64,000 nt of DNA from Costus lasius (taxonomy: Eukaryota; Streptophyta; Magnoliopsida; Zingiberales; Costaceae): contig CM050449.1 in assembly GCA_027563935.2 (NCBI GenBank), positions 56,065,949 through 56,129,948 on the forward strand, written 5' to 3'. A program made the position numbers and the translations under genes. How positions within the stretch are numbered: the first letter of the stretch is position 1; every line of letters begins with the position of its first letter. This document shows positions 24,089 through 36,517 of this stretch, in pieces. Under the pieces are notes generated by a model. It searched no databases. It was not told the origin of the DNA and worked only from the letters and a program-made list of their open reading frames with translations.

Positions 24089-25330
24089 ATGAATGGCAGT
24101 ATGTTGCCACCTGGTTTTCGATTCCATCCGACCGACGAGGAGTTAGTGGGATACTACCTGAAGAGGAAAGTGATCGGGCTCAAGATTGAGCTGGAGGTTA
24201 TTCCAGTGATTGATTTGTGCAAGTTTGATCCTTGGGAACTACCAGGTAATTAACAGTGCCTTAATTTCTCTATAATCAACAACTGTTTGAATATGCTGAG
24301 AGAGAAATGTGTGGTGTGGTGTTTCAGACAAATCATTTCTCCCAAAAAGAGACATGGAGTGGTTCTTTTTTTGCCCGCGGGATCGCAAGTACCCCAATGG
24401 CTCACGCACCAACAGAGCTACAGCCTCTGGTTACTGGAAAGCCACTGGAAGAGATAGAAGAATTGCATATGAATCATCATCATCTTCTTCTTCTTATGCG
24501 TTCGGGTTGAGGAAGACTCTCGTCTTCTACCTCGGACGAGCTCCCGGAGGAGAAAGAAGTGATTGGATCATGCACGAGTACAGGCTATGTGAGGAGGATC
24601 TCTTTCCTGGCTCTTCCAACTTTGTGGTAAAAATAAACGTAAATTAATTTTGTTTTGAATTTTTCCTCTACAAGATTATCTTAGATGCTAAACTGATCTT
24701 GGTACAGGGAGATTATGCTTTGTGCCGTGTAGCCAAGAGAAATGGAGAAATTGGAGAATCCAAAGCTAGCAAGTACAGCTCTCCTTCTTCTTCTCTGTTT
24801 AAGATGAGCCGCAAAAGAAACTTGGTTGAGATTTCCGATGGCGTTGAAGGGAGCTCATCGCTTGACCTATTTGAAAGCAATGATGGCTCATCTGCCCCCA
24901 ATTCAGGTGCATCCAAGGTACAAACATCTACTCATATCCGTCACATTTAATCCCGTGGATGGAGTGATTCTGTTTGCAGCTTAACCAGTCTTTATTTATC
25001 ATAACTCATCAAAATCTGCAGGCTTCTGTTGCGGAGGGAAGAATTCCATTGTCCTTACATGTATCAAAGAGCCTGACACCAGCACATCCATCCACTAATC
25101 ACTTTGCTATTTCCTCTGAATTTGTTATTGATGGAGGGAAAACTACAAGCTTCTCTTCTTTCCCCAGTCTTGAACGTTGCTTGAGCATTGGTTGGGAGGA
25201 CATGGCATTTCAGAGCTTCCAGTTGGATGAATCGTGCATTGGTATTATTTCTCATCCAGCGATTCCTAGGCAGGCAAGTCTAGGAGAAGAGGTCAACTTA
25301 TGGTTGCAAGATCAAGAGATCAGAGCTTAA
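24089..25330 (+). CDS. NAC-domain transcription factor, four exons
   Basis: Exons are inferred at 24089-24245, 24328-24626, 24708-24917 and 25022-25330, all with GT...AG introns and in frame, giving about 324 residues. The ATG follows a GAA-rich leader. NAC subdomain A is [19 protein letters not shown] (residues 6-24), B covers [21 protein letters not shown] includes [20 protein letters not shown] and [11 protein letters not shown] includes [15 protein letters not shown] and DWIMHEYRL, and E ends YALCRV. These domains bind DNA as dimers in the nucleus. The [11 protein letters not shown] phrase recalls the Arabidopsis NAC071/NAC096 group, an assignment from memory only. A run of seven serines lies between the C and D subdomains, and [10 protein letters not shown] replaces the usual WKATGKDRKI. 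The C-terminus is a low-complexity activation-type tail without a membrane segment. It is the only intact-looking host gene here. Confidence 0.93.
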
Positions 25331-25431
25331 GCTAAAAAATTAATCTCTACAAATGACAGATTTTATTGTCTGTGGAGAAGAAGTGACTCGACTCCCCCAG
25401 CAAATATGCAAAGGATGTTTATGGGGGCAAA

Positions 25432-25437
25432 AATAAA
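25432..25437 (+). terminator. Candidate polyadenylation signal of the NAC gene
   Basis: AATAAA lies about 100 bases after the stop codon in A/T-rich 3' sequence, a normal distance for a plant 3' UTR. Confidence 0.5.
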
Positions 25438-26559
25438 TTGATTAAGAATGATCTTGTGGACAAATATTCGATATGCATTATCTGTGCCCTAATTTCTATT
25501 TGCAAATGCTAAAAGCTGTATTGTTTACTCTAAAGTATTGTAGATTGCTCCTGAAAAAAACACTATAAAATTTAATTAAATAAAATTTACTAATTACATT
25601 ATCATAACTCAATTATTAGCCAAAATATAACTTTATTTTAACTCAAATTACTAATCACGTGCTTACAATTTCATAACACTTATCTTGCATATTACCTTAT
25701 TGGACCATCTAATACTTGTGATATTTGCCAATATAAGAATCATGAGGGCATCACTAGTGTCTCTGGTGACTAGCTAATTAATTGATTCAAAATTGGAGGA
25801 CGCATTTGAAGAAATGATCTATCTGAAAAAGCTTTCGAGAATAATAAACTATACCTGAAAAAATAAATTCTTTTATAACATTAAAAATAAATTAACACAT
25901 CAAAAGAACTTTAGTTTCAGTGATGCCAAATTCCTTGAGGCTCTAACTTTAGAATATCGATAAATAGTACCTCACACATCTAGCTTCACTGAGAAACAAC
26001 GGGTTCGAGTTTATAATTGAATAAAAAAAACAACGGGGATCTCGCCGGTGACGTGCGTATGCATCATTCATAGATACTTCAGCCTCACTAGCCCCCAAAT
26101 TCAAGAAAAGTTCTTATGTTTGGATATAACATATGAAAACTTATGGTAGTTGCTTTATATTTGTACCAAAAATATTTTTTTTGAAAAATAAATTTATAAA
26201 GAAGTAATCTTCATATTCTAAGTTTTTTAATGGTATCAATATTGTCATAAAAAAATTTACACACAATGAGAAATTAATAAAAAAATATTAATACCATTGA
26301 AAAGCTTAAAGTGTTTAGATTATTTCAAAAATTTTTGATTAAAAAACAAAACACCTAACATAGAAAAACCTATGTTATGTCCTAATATAGGAAATTTTCT
26401 CCCCAAATTCGGCCGAGATGCTCTAAATCGTTAAAGGATTGTAGATGAGAGTCAGCTTCTCAAGTGCGGAGAGATAGTGTTTGCCTTTCCAGATTTATAA
26501 TTACTGAACTAAAGGCTATGTTGCTCCTGCTAGGCAATAGAGATCAGGCGACGAGATGC
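25438..26559. other. Intergenic AT-rich DNA downstream of NAC
   Basis: About 1.1 kb of AT-rich sequence. No open frame with recognisable content, RNA gene or clear repeat was seen. Confidence 0.5.
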
Positions 26560-27280
26560 GGTTGGCAATCGTGGTTGCTGGGTAAAAGGGAGAGATGTGG
26601 CTGGCGTTGAGAGGGATGCAGCTAGGGAACGATGGGGGAAAGGGAAAGCGGCGAGCGACCGGTGGTGATGGTAGCGTCAGCGCAACTCATGGTTGAAAGG
26701 GAGAGATGCGGCTGGTGATGCGGCTAGCGATGGGAGGCAATGTGGCTTGCGACGCAAGTGAGAGAGATCAGGCTTCGAGGGGAACGGAGGGGGAAAGAGA
26801 GAGTGGCGAGCAACCGGTGGCGATGCTTGCATCAATGCAACTCACGATCGAAAGGCAGAGATACAGCTAGTGATTCAACTGGTGATGTGGCTTGCAATGC
26901 CAGCAAGAGAGATCAGGCTTCGAAGGGAATGGTGGGGGAAGGGAGAGCCATGAGCAACCAGTGGCAATGCTAGTGTCGATGCAATTCACGGTCGAAAGGG
27001 AGAGATGCGGTTGGTGATCGTGGCTACTGGAAGAAAGGGAGAGATGTGGATGGCGATGGGAGGCAATGCCATTGGCGATAGGAGGCGATGAGGCTGGTGA
27101 TCATGGCTGCTGGGAAAAAGGGAGAGATGCGGCTGGCGACGGGAGGCAATGTGGCTTGCGACACGAGCGAGAGAGATTGAGGGTAACGGTGGGGGAAAGG
27201 GAGAATGGCAACATGGCTTCAAGGAGAGCAGCGAGCGATTGGTGGCGATGCAACTCATGGTCAAAAGGGTAACGACTGCT
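26560..27280. repeat. Degenerate purine-rich minisatellite
   Basis: Phrases gggagagatgcggctgg, ggaggcaatgtggcttgcgac, gagagatcaggcttcgaggg and gtggcgatgc recur in order. For example gatcaggcttcga occurs at about 26767 and 26911, about 144 bp apart. Copies are imperfect and partly rearranged. The plus strand is strongly purine-rich. Open frames across it reflect the repeat, not genes. Confidence 0.75.
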
Positions 27281-27359
27281 TGGGGAACGTCGTGACTGAA
27301 AGCCTTTGTGCCCATGTGACCTATAGGGGGAGCCCCATGAGCCTAGCCGGGTGAAAAAC

Positions 27360-29024
27360 TGAAAGTCCCCTACCACGAGGGGGCGAAACCCTAATAGGCG
27401 CATGCAGAGGTTTTAACACAGCGGAAAAGGTTTCTAGATCGATGCATGCAATATGATCAACTTTAATTTTGTATACATGAGAATCGATCCTTACCGATGC
27501 CATTTCTTGGATGGCGTCTAGGAAGTAGAGAGTCAAACGCTTCTCCTCCAAATGGTGCGCACACAAGGTGATCAATGCGCCTACTCCCTTAGTGCTCCTT
27601 GTGCTAGCAAGGTTCCAAGGTCTCCTGATCGAATGGAAGGGAAGGAGATGTTTTTTTCTTCTTGGCCGAATCCTCTCCAAAGCGTCAAGGCGACACACAA
27701 TGAATGAATCTCTAGAGAGAGGGGCGAGAGGCGAGAATAAAACTTCTCTTGGCGTGAACGTGAGGCGTGGCCTCATGGCTTCTAAAAATAGCAAACCACC
27801 AACGTTCATGCGACCATGGGTTTACCCGAACGCATTTTGCTCTCCCCTTGAACCATGCGCTCACATGATGAGCTGGTTCAATTTCGGTTTGGTTCAAAGA
27901 CCAATTAAGCCAAGCATCTGGTTCAGATCACAATAAACCCTAAAGGTTCAAGATCCAACCGTTCATCTCTTGATGCTCTTGATCTTACCGATCTAGCATC
28001 AATTCTCTCGATCGAAGCTTACCGATCTCAAGCCCTAATCAATCAAACATGATCAGACCAGATCTCACTTACAATCAGAGATTAAATCCCTTTAAACTGA
28101 ACCAGAATAATTCAGTCCACACGATCTGACTTAAGTAAGCCATATCATCAAATTGTGCGACCCTAAGGGTTTCCTTTAAATGTCGGTAACGATAACTTAC
28201 GTTATCACGATCAGTGAGGGGTATCTAGCAACACATCACTGTCTCCTGATATAAAGGAAAGAGTCTTCCAAGACTACACCCAAACCACAGCACAAGTGTG
28301 AACCCAACTCACTAGGCATATGTGTTTCCTTTGCCACTGGACGTTCTTATTGGACAAGCGTGTCAAGCCTGTAATTCCAATATGATGAGAATGATTAGAT
28401 TAGATGATCATAGTCATCTGGGTATGGCCATACACTTTCTCAATCATCTCATCCAGGGGGCCCCTATAGAACATCACACTCCAATCAAGGAGACGGCAAT
28501 CCTATATCTATCACTAGTGCCCTAACATGACTCATGCTCATTATCCAAGATAATCTATAACCATTATGTTTCAAATGATATCGAACTACCTCAAAACAAT
28601 GCCAATCATCATTTAGAAACACAAGTGATCTCAAGTCAGAGGAAATATGCCACTTGTTTGCATATAAGGATTATTCACATTGTGACAAGCAATTGAATAT
28701 CCTAAGTAGGGTCTGTCCAGTACATCCAATGTACCCATGAGTCTACATCTTATTCCATGCTCGAAGCATCCTATAAGATTAGAACACATATTAGTCTTAA
28801 TCATATCAAGGCTGTCTCATGTTCACCAAGATATCTCGACTAAGGACAAAACTGCATGTCAGCCAAGCTGAACAGCATTGAGACATTATTCAGAAGTATA
28901 CATATTGCAGCAGATGATGTAACAACCTGAATAACAACCATTGCCTTTATAAACGTAGAGTTTAAACATGATACTGAAATAATCCCAAGGCTTCAAACAT
29001 TAGCCTTAAGGGCATACCCCAACA
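27360..29024 (-). repeat. 3' LTR of the Angela-type element
   Basis: 1665 bp with TG...CA ends, followed on the plus side by the complement of the polypurine tract (29025-29040). Open frames of up to 162 codons inside it recur identically in the other LTR and are not genes. Confidence 0.95.
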
Positions 29025-29044
29025 ATCTCCCACTTGCACTTAAT

Positions 29045-30839
29045 CTAATGGTTGAGAAATCTCAAACCCATATTATTACAGTGCTTCTCATGCTTCTGCT
29101 GCGCCAGAGGCTTAGTAAGCGGGTTAGCTAGATTGTCATCTGTATGAACCTTGCAGATTTTGATCTCGCCACGATTAATGATCTCCCGGATCAAGTGAAA
29201 CCTTCTCTGTATGTGCTTGGACTTCTGGTGTGACCGTGGTTCCTTTGCTTGAGCTATAGCTCCAGTGTTATCACAGAAGATAACCAATGGATCTGCACTC
29301 GAAGGAACAACACCAAGTTCCTGAACGAACTTACGAATCCAGACTGCCTCCTTGGATGCTTCCGAGGCTGCAACATACTCGGCTTCTGTTGTGGAATCAG
29401 CAACAATTGACTGTTTGAAACTTTTCCACACCACTGCTCCTCCATTCAAGCTAAAAACATAGCCTGATTGCGATCGGAAATCATCCTGGTCAGATTGGAA
29501 TGAAGCGTCAGTATATCCTTCAATACTGAGTTCTTCCTGACCTCCATAAATCAAGAACATATCTTTGGTCCTCCGAAGATATTTCAAAATGTTCTTGACT
29601 GCAATCCAGTATGCCTTACCTGGATTACTTTGGAATCGACTGGTTACGCTTAACCCGTAAGCGACATCTGGGCGAGTACACAACATCGCATACATAATGG
29701 ACCCAATAGCCGAAGCATAAGGCGTATTGTCCATTTCATCTTTCTCAGTCTGTGTTTGTGGACACTGACTCTTTGAAAGATTCAGACCATGTCTGACTGG
29801 AAGATATCCTCTTTTAGAATTCTCTAAATGAAATCTCTCCAGGACTTTATCGATGTAAGTACTCTGGCACAGCCCGAGAAGCCTCTTAGATCTATCTCTG
29901 TAGATCTTCACACCTAATACATAGGCTGCTTCTCCTAAATCTTTCATCTTGAAACATTTTCTTAACCATGCTTTGACAGCATGCAGTTCAGGAATATCGT
30001 TTCTAATGATCAAGATATCATCGACGTAGAGGACTAGGAAAGTAATCACGCTCCCACTAAACCTCTTATATACACACGGGTCATCTTCATTCTTGATGAA
30101 ACCAAACTTACAGATTGATTCATCAAAACGAATATTCTAGCTTCGCGATGCTTGTTTAAGTCCATAAATGGACTTCTTTAATTTGCATATTTTATGACGA
30201 TCTGATGGATTAGTGAAACCTTCAGGTTGTGTCATGTACACATCCTGTTCTAGAGTTCCATTAAGGAAAGCGGTCTTCACATCCATTTGCCAGATCTCAT
30301 AATCATAATATGCAGCTATCGCGAGAATAATCCGAATAGACTTGAACATGGCTACAGGAGAGAAAGTTTCATCATAATCTATCTCGTAGATTTGTTTGAA
30401 ACCTTTCGCAACTAGCCTGCCTTTATAGGTAACCACGTTACCATCCATGTCAATCTTCTTCTTGAAGATCCACTTACAGCCTATAGGGATTACTCCCGGA
30501 GGCGGATCAACCAAATCCCAGACTTGGTTATCAGACATGGAGTCCATCTCGGCGCGCATAGCTTCAAGCCATCTCGCTCAGTCCGGTCCACTGACCGCAT
30601 CCGCATAAGTGAGGGGTTCATCATCAATGATGTAGACTCCGTCATAGCGCTCAGGCTATCGACGGATCCTTCCCGATCTTCACGGTTCCCGTGATATCTG
30701 AGCCTCAGGTTGTTCAATAACCTGATCTCCTGGCTCAGGCTCATCCAACTGTGCTTGACTACTTTGTCCTGCATCTGGATTCTCATCCAGCTTTATTTCT
30801 CTCCCACTGGCCTCTTGCAGAAGAAATTCCTTCTCAAGA
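29045..30839 (-). pseudogene. copia reverse transcriptase-RNase H
   Basis: Read from right to left: the RT start ([14 protein letters not shown], near 30560), [43 protein letters not shown] and [14 protein letters not shown], then the catalytic YVDD at 30017-30028. RNase H motifs EGYTDASFQSDQD, STTEAEYVAASEA and IFCDNTGAIAQA follow, ending near 29045 just before the polypurine tract. In-frame stops fall at 30656-30658, 30578-30580 and 30137-30139; the last replaces what is normally a tryptophan in the SRSW motif. A 6-A run at 30839-30844 marks the frameshift from integrase. The catalytic residues themselves are kept. Confidence 0.9.
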
Positions 30840-31563
30840 AAAAATAGCCGTCCGAGCAACAAATACCTTGTTCTCCTCTGGATTGTAGAAATAATAACCC
30901 TTAGTTTCTTTAGGGTAACCGACAAAGATACATTTATCAGATCTGCTCTCCAGTTTCCCAGAGGCGAGCTTTTTGACATAAGCCTCGCAACCCCAGATTT
31001 TAATAAATGTCAAGCTTGGCTGTTTCCCATACCATAACTCATATGGAGTCTTAGAAACGGCCTTGGATGGCACTCGGTTTAGTACCTTTGCAGCTGTTTC
31101 CAGTGCAAATCCCCAAAAGGAGTAAAGTAGAGTAGCCTGACTCATCATTGAACGAACCATATCAAGTAAGGTTCTATTTCTCCTCTCGGACACACCATTC
31201 CATTGCGGTGTTCCTGGCGGAGTGAGCTGTGAGATAATCCCACACTCCTTTAGATAGTCAGTAAACTCTCGACTCAAGTATTCACCACCTCGATCTGAAC
31301 GAAGTGCCTTGATATTTCGGCCTAGCTGATTTTGTACTTCATTTTTGAACTCTTTGAACTTGTCAAAAGATTCACTCTTATGTCTCATTAAATAGACATA
31401 ACCATACCTACTGAAATCATCAGTAAAGGTAATGAAGTATGAATAGCCACCTCTGGCATGTTTACTAAATGGCCCACACACATCGCTGTGAATGAGGTCT
31501 AGTAAACCTGAAGCCCTTTGACCTTTATTAGAAAAAGGAGACTTCGTCATTTTACCCATTAAA
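30840..31563 (-). pseudogene. copia integrase, main part
   Basis: This stretch gives most of the integrase: LGHINKK-type upstream residues lie beyond the nested LTR, and here follow GKMTKSPFSNKGQRASGLLD, the catalytic-core motifs LIHSDVCGPF, ALRSDRGGEYLSREF and WNGVSERRNRTLLDMVRSMM (D, D and E), then IWGCEAYVKK and CIFVGYPKETKGYYFY. The upstream coding sequence is separated by the solo LTR inserted at 31564. The frame is lost at the 6-A run at 30839. The DDE triad is intact. Confidence 0.92.
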
Positions 31564-33315
31564 TGATGTGGGACCAAAGCAGGACCTTCGGAGGTCCACC
31601 CGGGTCCGAAAGAAGCCCTCTCGGTATGGCTATCCTAGCCATTAGATATGGCTTCCTTAGGACCCCCTTTTGTTGCTTATTTTGTCTTAGATTAGGGTGC
31701 ATCATATGGTAGGTTAGATCCACCCTCCAATTACACCATGTAGTTACATGCCTAGGATCCGCCACTTATGTATAGTAGGTTAGTGCATGAAATTGATGTA
31801 ATAGTATAGGTCAACTCCATTCTTGGAATGCAAGTCAAAATCAGGTCAAGACAACTCCAAGAGATGCCATGGGCCATCAGCCCAACTCATGAAGAAATCA
31901 GCCCACCCCAATGGATCAACACCACAAGCACCCCAAATTCCACCATCCTAGTTGGCTGCCATGTGGAGTTGCCTTCATCTCTAATCAAGTCAAGGAGCAG
32001 CCTGCTCAATGTCCCTACTTCAGCTCAACATACGCCAGCCTCAAAGTCAAGGAGCAGCTTGAAACAATGTCCACTTCAGTCCATCATGCGCCAGCCACCA
32101 AAGTCAAGGAGCAGCCTGCACTTTGCAACAACTTCAGTCCCTTCAAGTGCCAGCCGCCCATGCCAATCTGCAGCCTGCACAAAGTCAGCCATCAGCAGCC
32201 TTTTCAGTCCATCCTCATCTCAGCTTTTGAACTCACCAACCTGCTGAAGACTCCAAAGTTCAACCTCCAAGCAACCGCCCATGTGGAAGAAGAAACCAGC
32301 CCTTGAGTTGTCTACATCATGCTTGACTTGTGTGACTTGTTTTTGAGCTTAGGAAGGGAGATAACCGTTGGAGACTCCCCTATATGATGTAACTTCTTGT
32401 AAAGTCATCAGTTTTTTAGAGTTGAATGAATTTCAAATTTCAGAAGTGTGTCTTCTAATGGTGTGTGTCACCTAACCCCCCCTTTCCTCCAACCATTGCC
32501 GAGAGTCTATTCCATCCCCTCTTGCTCTTCAATCTTCCACCTCCACTTGCGCTTGTCATGAAGATGGGAGCTCACGCCACTTCCTCCCTCTAGCCTTGAA
32601 GAGTCCTCAGCCATGATGAGGAGCTGGACACATCCGAGACTCAAGAAGGTGTCATCAACCCCATGCCAAGATCAAGCCACCACCCTAAGTTAGCTAAGTC
32701 TCTCTTCTCCCTTGGCTGATGTTTCTTGAAGTTTCTGAACATGCATCTGCACTCACTAAGGTCTCTTCTCAGGTTGCGCAAGGCCAAGGAGGGCATACAA
32801 GTTCATTCCCCCCTTCCCCCCTTAACTAGTTAGTCTCAAAAAGTGTTAGCAAGGGAATTTGGAGGCTATCCTCCCCCTTGATTGTTCTTGTGTTAAGTGG
32901 CCTCTTAATATTATTTCAAATTCACCCACGCATGTGTGGGATGCTGCAATGCCATGTGTGTAAGCTCATAGGGCCCTACTTCGTGAGATTCAACCATTGG
33001 ACCGGTGAAGAACGGGAAGGTCACCCTTTCTATTCTCAAAGGGTGCAAGGTGAGTTTCTCCCCTAGAGTAGCTTTATTGCTTATGGTAGAACCGCATGCT
33101 AGATCTAATTGAGGTTATAGAATCGCATGATAAGCTTTGTCAAATTCCATTTTATCTAGAAGTGCATGCTAGGATAGTTTCGGTTTTCACTACTACTTAC
33201 TAAAACAAGCTAGTTTCAAACTACGATAGCTCAAGGGGTTTACTAAGTTATACTTATTTAGCAAAATGTTTTCAAAGCGCGTTGTTTGAATGTTGCATGT
33301 TTGGCCCCCCCATCA
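31564..33315 (+). mobile_element. Solo LTR, TGATG...CATCA family, inside integrase
   Basis: A 1752-bp block with ends TGATGTGGGACC and GGCCCCCCCATCA, flanked by a perfect TTAAA duplication (31559-31563 and 33316-33320). Removing it with one TTAAA restores the integrase frame across CRAC-LM-GKM. It has no PBS, polypurine tract or pol, so a solo LTR is the best reading. The same family occurs inverted at 60451-62097. Short open frames at 31828-32306 come from an internal degenerate repeat (caaggagcagcctgc) and are not genes. Confidence 0.9.
31985..32145. repeat. Degenerate ~60-bp repeat inside the solo LTR
   Basis: The phrase agtcaaggagcagc(c/t)tg recurs three times near 31987, 32046 and 32102, each followed by a variable stretch and ttcagtcc or ttcagctc. 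Confidence 0.6.
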
Positions 33316-34719
33316 TTAAACAAGCTCGGCATGTATCAAGCTCCTCATAGGAGAATGATCCCAGCAGTCCATGGTCATGCAACCGCTTAATGCGTTTCTT
33401 GTTAATATGGCCTAAACGACTATGCCATAGCAAGGTGCTGTCATCAGCATACTTGGCTTTCTTATTATCAATTTGTTGTACAGAACATTCCATGTCCAAC
33501 ATGAATAACCCATTGTTAATTGAGCCAGTAGCATAAATAATATATCAAGAGAAATATAACACTTTGAAAATTTGCATTCAAAGGAAAACCCTTTCCTAAC
33601 AAGAGCAGGAATAGAGATAATATTCTTAGTTATGCTTGGTACAAAATAACAATTGTCCAGTTCTAATACAAGACCAGATGGTAAAGAGATGTGATATTCT
33701 CCTACAGCAACAGCAGCAACCCGTGCCCCGTTTCCAACTCGTAGGTCCACCTCATGCTGTCCCACCTGTCTTCTTCTCTTGAGTTCCTGTACATTTGAAC
33801 AAATGTGAACTCCACATGCAGTGTCCAACACCCATGAAATAGAAGAAGAAGATACCATGACTTCAGTCACGTAAATACCTGAGCTAGAAGCGAAAGGCTT
33901 ACTTCCCTTCTTATCTCCTTGGAGCGCTTTACAGTCCTTTTTCCAGTGACCCAACTGGCCACAATGGAAACATCTGTATTCCTTCGACCGCTTTATCTTT
34001 TGCTTTAGAGCCTTGTTGTAGCTCTTGATAGGGGCTTTGCCCTTCTTCCCCTTCTTCTTGTTCCTAGAAGGAACGATTAGGACAGAGGATGAAGTCGTTC
34101 CCTTCTCACGAGACTGAGTCTGCTCTATAGTCAAGAGCATGTTCAGCAACTCTGCCGGCGTACAGTCGATCTTGTTCATATTAAAATTAATAATGAATGG
34201 ATCGAAAGAGGCCGGGAGAGACTGCAGAATAATGTCTACAACAAGCTCCTGATTGATGGTGTGTCCCAGTTTCTCTAGAGCCTCCTTGTACCCAATCATC
34301 TTGAGTACGTGAGCTCCCACTGGACTCCCTTCAGCCAGTTTGCTCTGAAAGAAAAGTTTTGTCAAATTATAGCGTTCAGTCCTCGCCTGTGCAGCATACA
34401 GCAGCTTGAGGTTCGCTATAATATCTATAGCCGATAGATCCTCATGCTGACGCTGCAGCTCTGGTGTCATAGATGCAAGCATCAGGCAAGCGACATCAAT
34501 GCTATCATTGACATGCTTTTCATAAGCTTCCCGAACCGCCCTTGCGGCGTTCGGAGCGGGTTGAGGCGGTATAGCCGTCTCGAGGACATACAGCTTCCTC
34601 TCAGCCTTAAGAACAATCTTAAGGTGTCCGTACCAGTCTGAGAAGTTCGGCCCAGCAAACTTCTCCCTTTCTAGTAGGGATCGCACATTGAAATTTGTGG
34701 TGTTCGTTGCTGCAGTAAT
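33316..34719 (-). pseudogene. copia gag-protease-GAG pre-integrase
   Basis: From about 34719 leftwards: gag with FAGPNFSDWYGHLKIVL, LKLLYAAQARTERYNL and PAELLNMLLTIEQTQS, a Lys-rich linker, and a zinc knuckle CFHCGQLGHWKKDC at 33931-33972. The protease motif WVLDTACGVHIC includes its aspartate at 33833-33835. The GAG pre-integrase LWHSRLGHINKKRIK lies near 33400. The expected first ATG reads ATT at 34717-34719, directly after a stop. A one-base frameshift lies near 33540. Coding then reaches the nested LTR at 33315. Confidence 0.9.
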
Positions 34720-36502
34720 CTACAACAATGCAAGAACAGCAAGGTCAGTATCAATGTTAGAATCAATCCAGGACTTAAGGAAGATTCTTTTCTCACTATT
34801 TTATCTGGCTGAAAAATCCAGCAAAACAGCCCGAAAGAGTAAAACTCTTTTAGTGAGATGGGATCCAGATTTCATACTTGGTCTCCGCGTCCCGCTCAGG
34901 CGAGATAAGATGCACAGAGAGTACAAGCACTAATCTCTGGTAGGCAATCCCTGCCAATCGCCAACCCGTGCGATTCCCCTTCATCTGGGCAATCCAGCAG
35001 ACTGTGCCAACTGAGTTGGTACAACACAGTCTCTGATCCCACAGATGGCTGCCTCCATATGGCTACCATATGCTCAATATGTAGCCTACATGGTCAAGCT
35101 GACCCGACCTACTCCCTGGACCACCACGTGCTATGCTGAGCAACGAGAAGCGATAAATCCCTTCTCTGTAGCACGCAGGTGTAATCGCACACCGTCTGAA
35201 GATAGATGGGCGTGCCCACTGAGTGGGTACAACACGGCCCCAACGATAGTCAGAACAGTGAGGTTTCGCGTCAGAAGGCTTACGAGCTTGATATTTCGAG
35301 TTGGATTTTAACGGTCCTTTTATCTTCTCAACTATCATGCAAATCCTATGGTGATAGCAGAAGATTAAATCATGAAATTCTTAACAATAAATGAAAGCAT
35401 GATGATCTTATGTGGTAAAAGCCCATTAAGCCTAGGTAAGACCTTAATTTAACTTAAGTCTTCACTTGAGCTCTTCATGGGTCCTTTTGCATCTCATCTG
35501 GCCCAACCCAGGGCCCAAGCGCCCACTGCAGCTCAGGTGCGCCCACTAGGTAATTGCGCCTGTCCCAGAGTCGAACCCTGGACCTCCCACCTAGTCAAGC
35601 CACTGCTGCAAGCGCCTCTGCCAAGTGTGCTCTGTGCTCTCGTCTGATTAAAATACAATTTAATCTATCTAGACAAGATTGACACGCAGGTCAATTACAC
35701 TTTATAAATTAAATAAAATGTGATGCGCAGATCACAATAAATAATTTACATTTATTAACCAGGCACACTGGCCCCAGCACAGCACACATTAAAACGGGCA
35801 GCCCACATAAGATTAAATAAACAATCATCATGGTATACAATCAACATGTGATCCAACAATAAGAAAATAAAATTTTCGAAAACCCATTGGCATCAATTTT
35901 ATTTTCCTTATGTGCCCTACTACCTTACAACGGTCCATTAATAGGGATCCACTCATCAGACCTAGTCAGATCCTCTGCCCTGGCATGCACCAAGTCCTAA
36001 CTGACTTGAGTCGACCCAGTGATCAACAATGCATGCCTTGGGCTGAACGACCTGCATGAGTTCTGGCAAGCGGTCGTGACCCCGGGCCTAACTCATGCGC
36101 GTTCAATGGTTGTCTCAATCAGACATCGCTACACGCCTGTCCGCAGTCGACCTATAGCCACCTCGTGCTTGCGCACAGGTGCCATCTGGTCAACCCATCT
36201 AGGCTGTCAGATAGTCTGATCAGACTGATTGGATCTAGACTCGACTGTGACTTCAACCCTAATAACCCGTCTAAGTTTTTAAAGTAGGCGACTCTTAGAT
36301 CTAAGGTGAGTTGCGCAAGTAATATAGTTTTGAGAAAAACTAATAAGCGCCAACATACATGCGCCAAATAGAAAACATGCTCATCAAGTTTTCGCATGAA
36401 CAACTTAACATGTAATTTTCGCATGTACTTTAGATCTAAGCATACAAGTGCAAACATGGATCACAAAAACCTCAAGCAATCATAAAAACATGCTAATAAC
36501 TT
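34720..36502 (-). other. Non-coding leader of the Angela-type element
   Basis: About 1.8 kb between primer site and gag, as in BARE/Angela elements, which have long leaders carrying the dimerisation and packaging signals. No conserved protein is encoded; open frames at 34688-35394 and 36019-36457 are chance. Confidence 0.75.
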
Positions 36503-36515
36503 GCCTCTGATACCA
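36503..36515 (-). promoter_or_regulatory. Primer-binding site, initiator tRNA-Met
   Basis: On the minus strand TGGTATCAGAGGC, two bases after the 5' LTR end. One base differs from the common TGGTATCAGAGCC. Confidence 0.93.
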
Positions 36516-36517
36516 AT

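Noticed and set aside
27321..27936. Open frames of 122-162 codons as genes
   Set aside because: They recur almost unchanged at 36461-37094 because both copies are the LTRs of one element, and they have no domain.
31828..32306. Overlapping 131- and 139-codon frames as a gene
   Set aside because: They lie in a solo LTR and are produced by an internal caaggagcagcctgc repeat in two frames.
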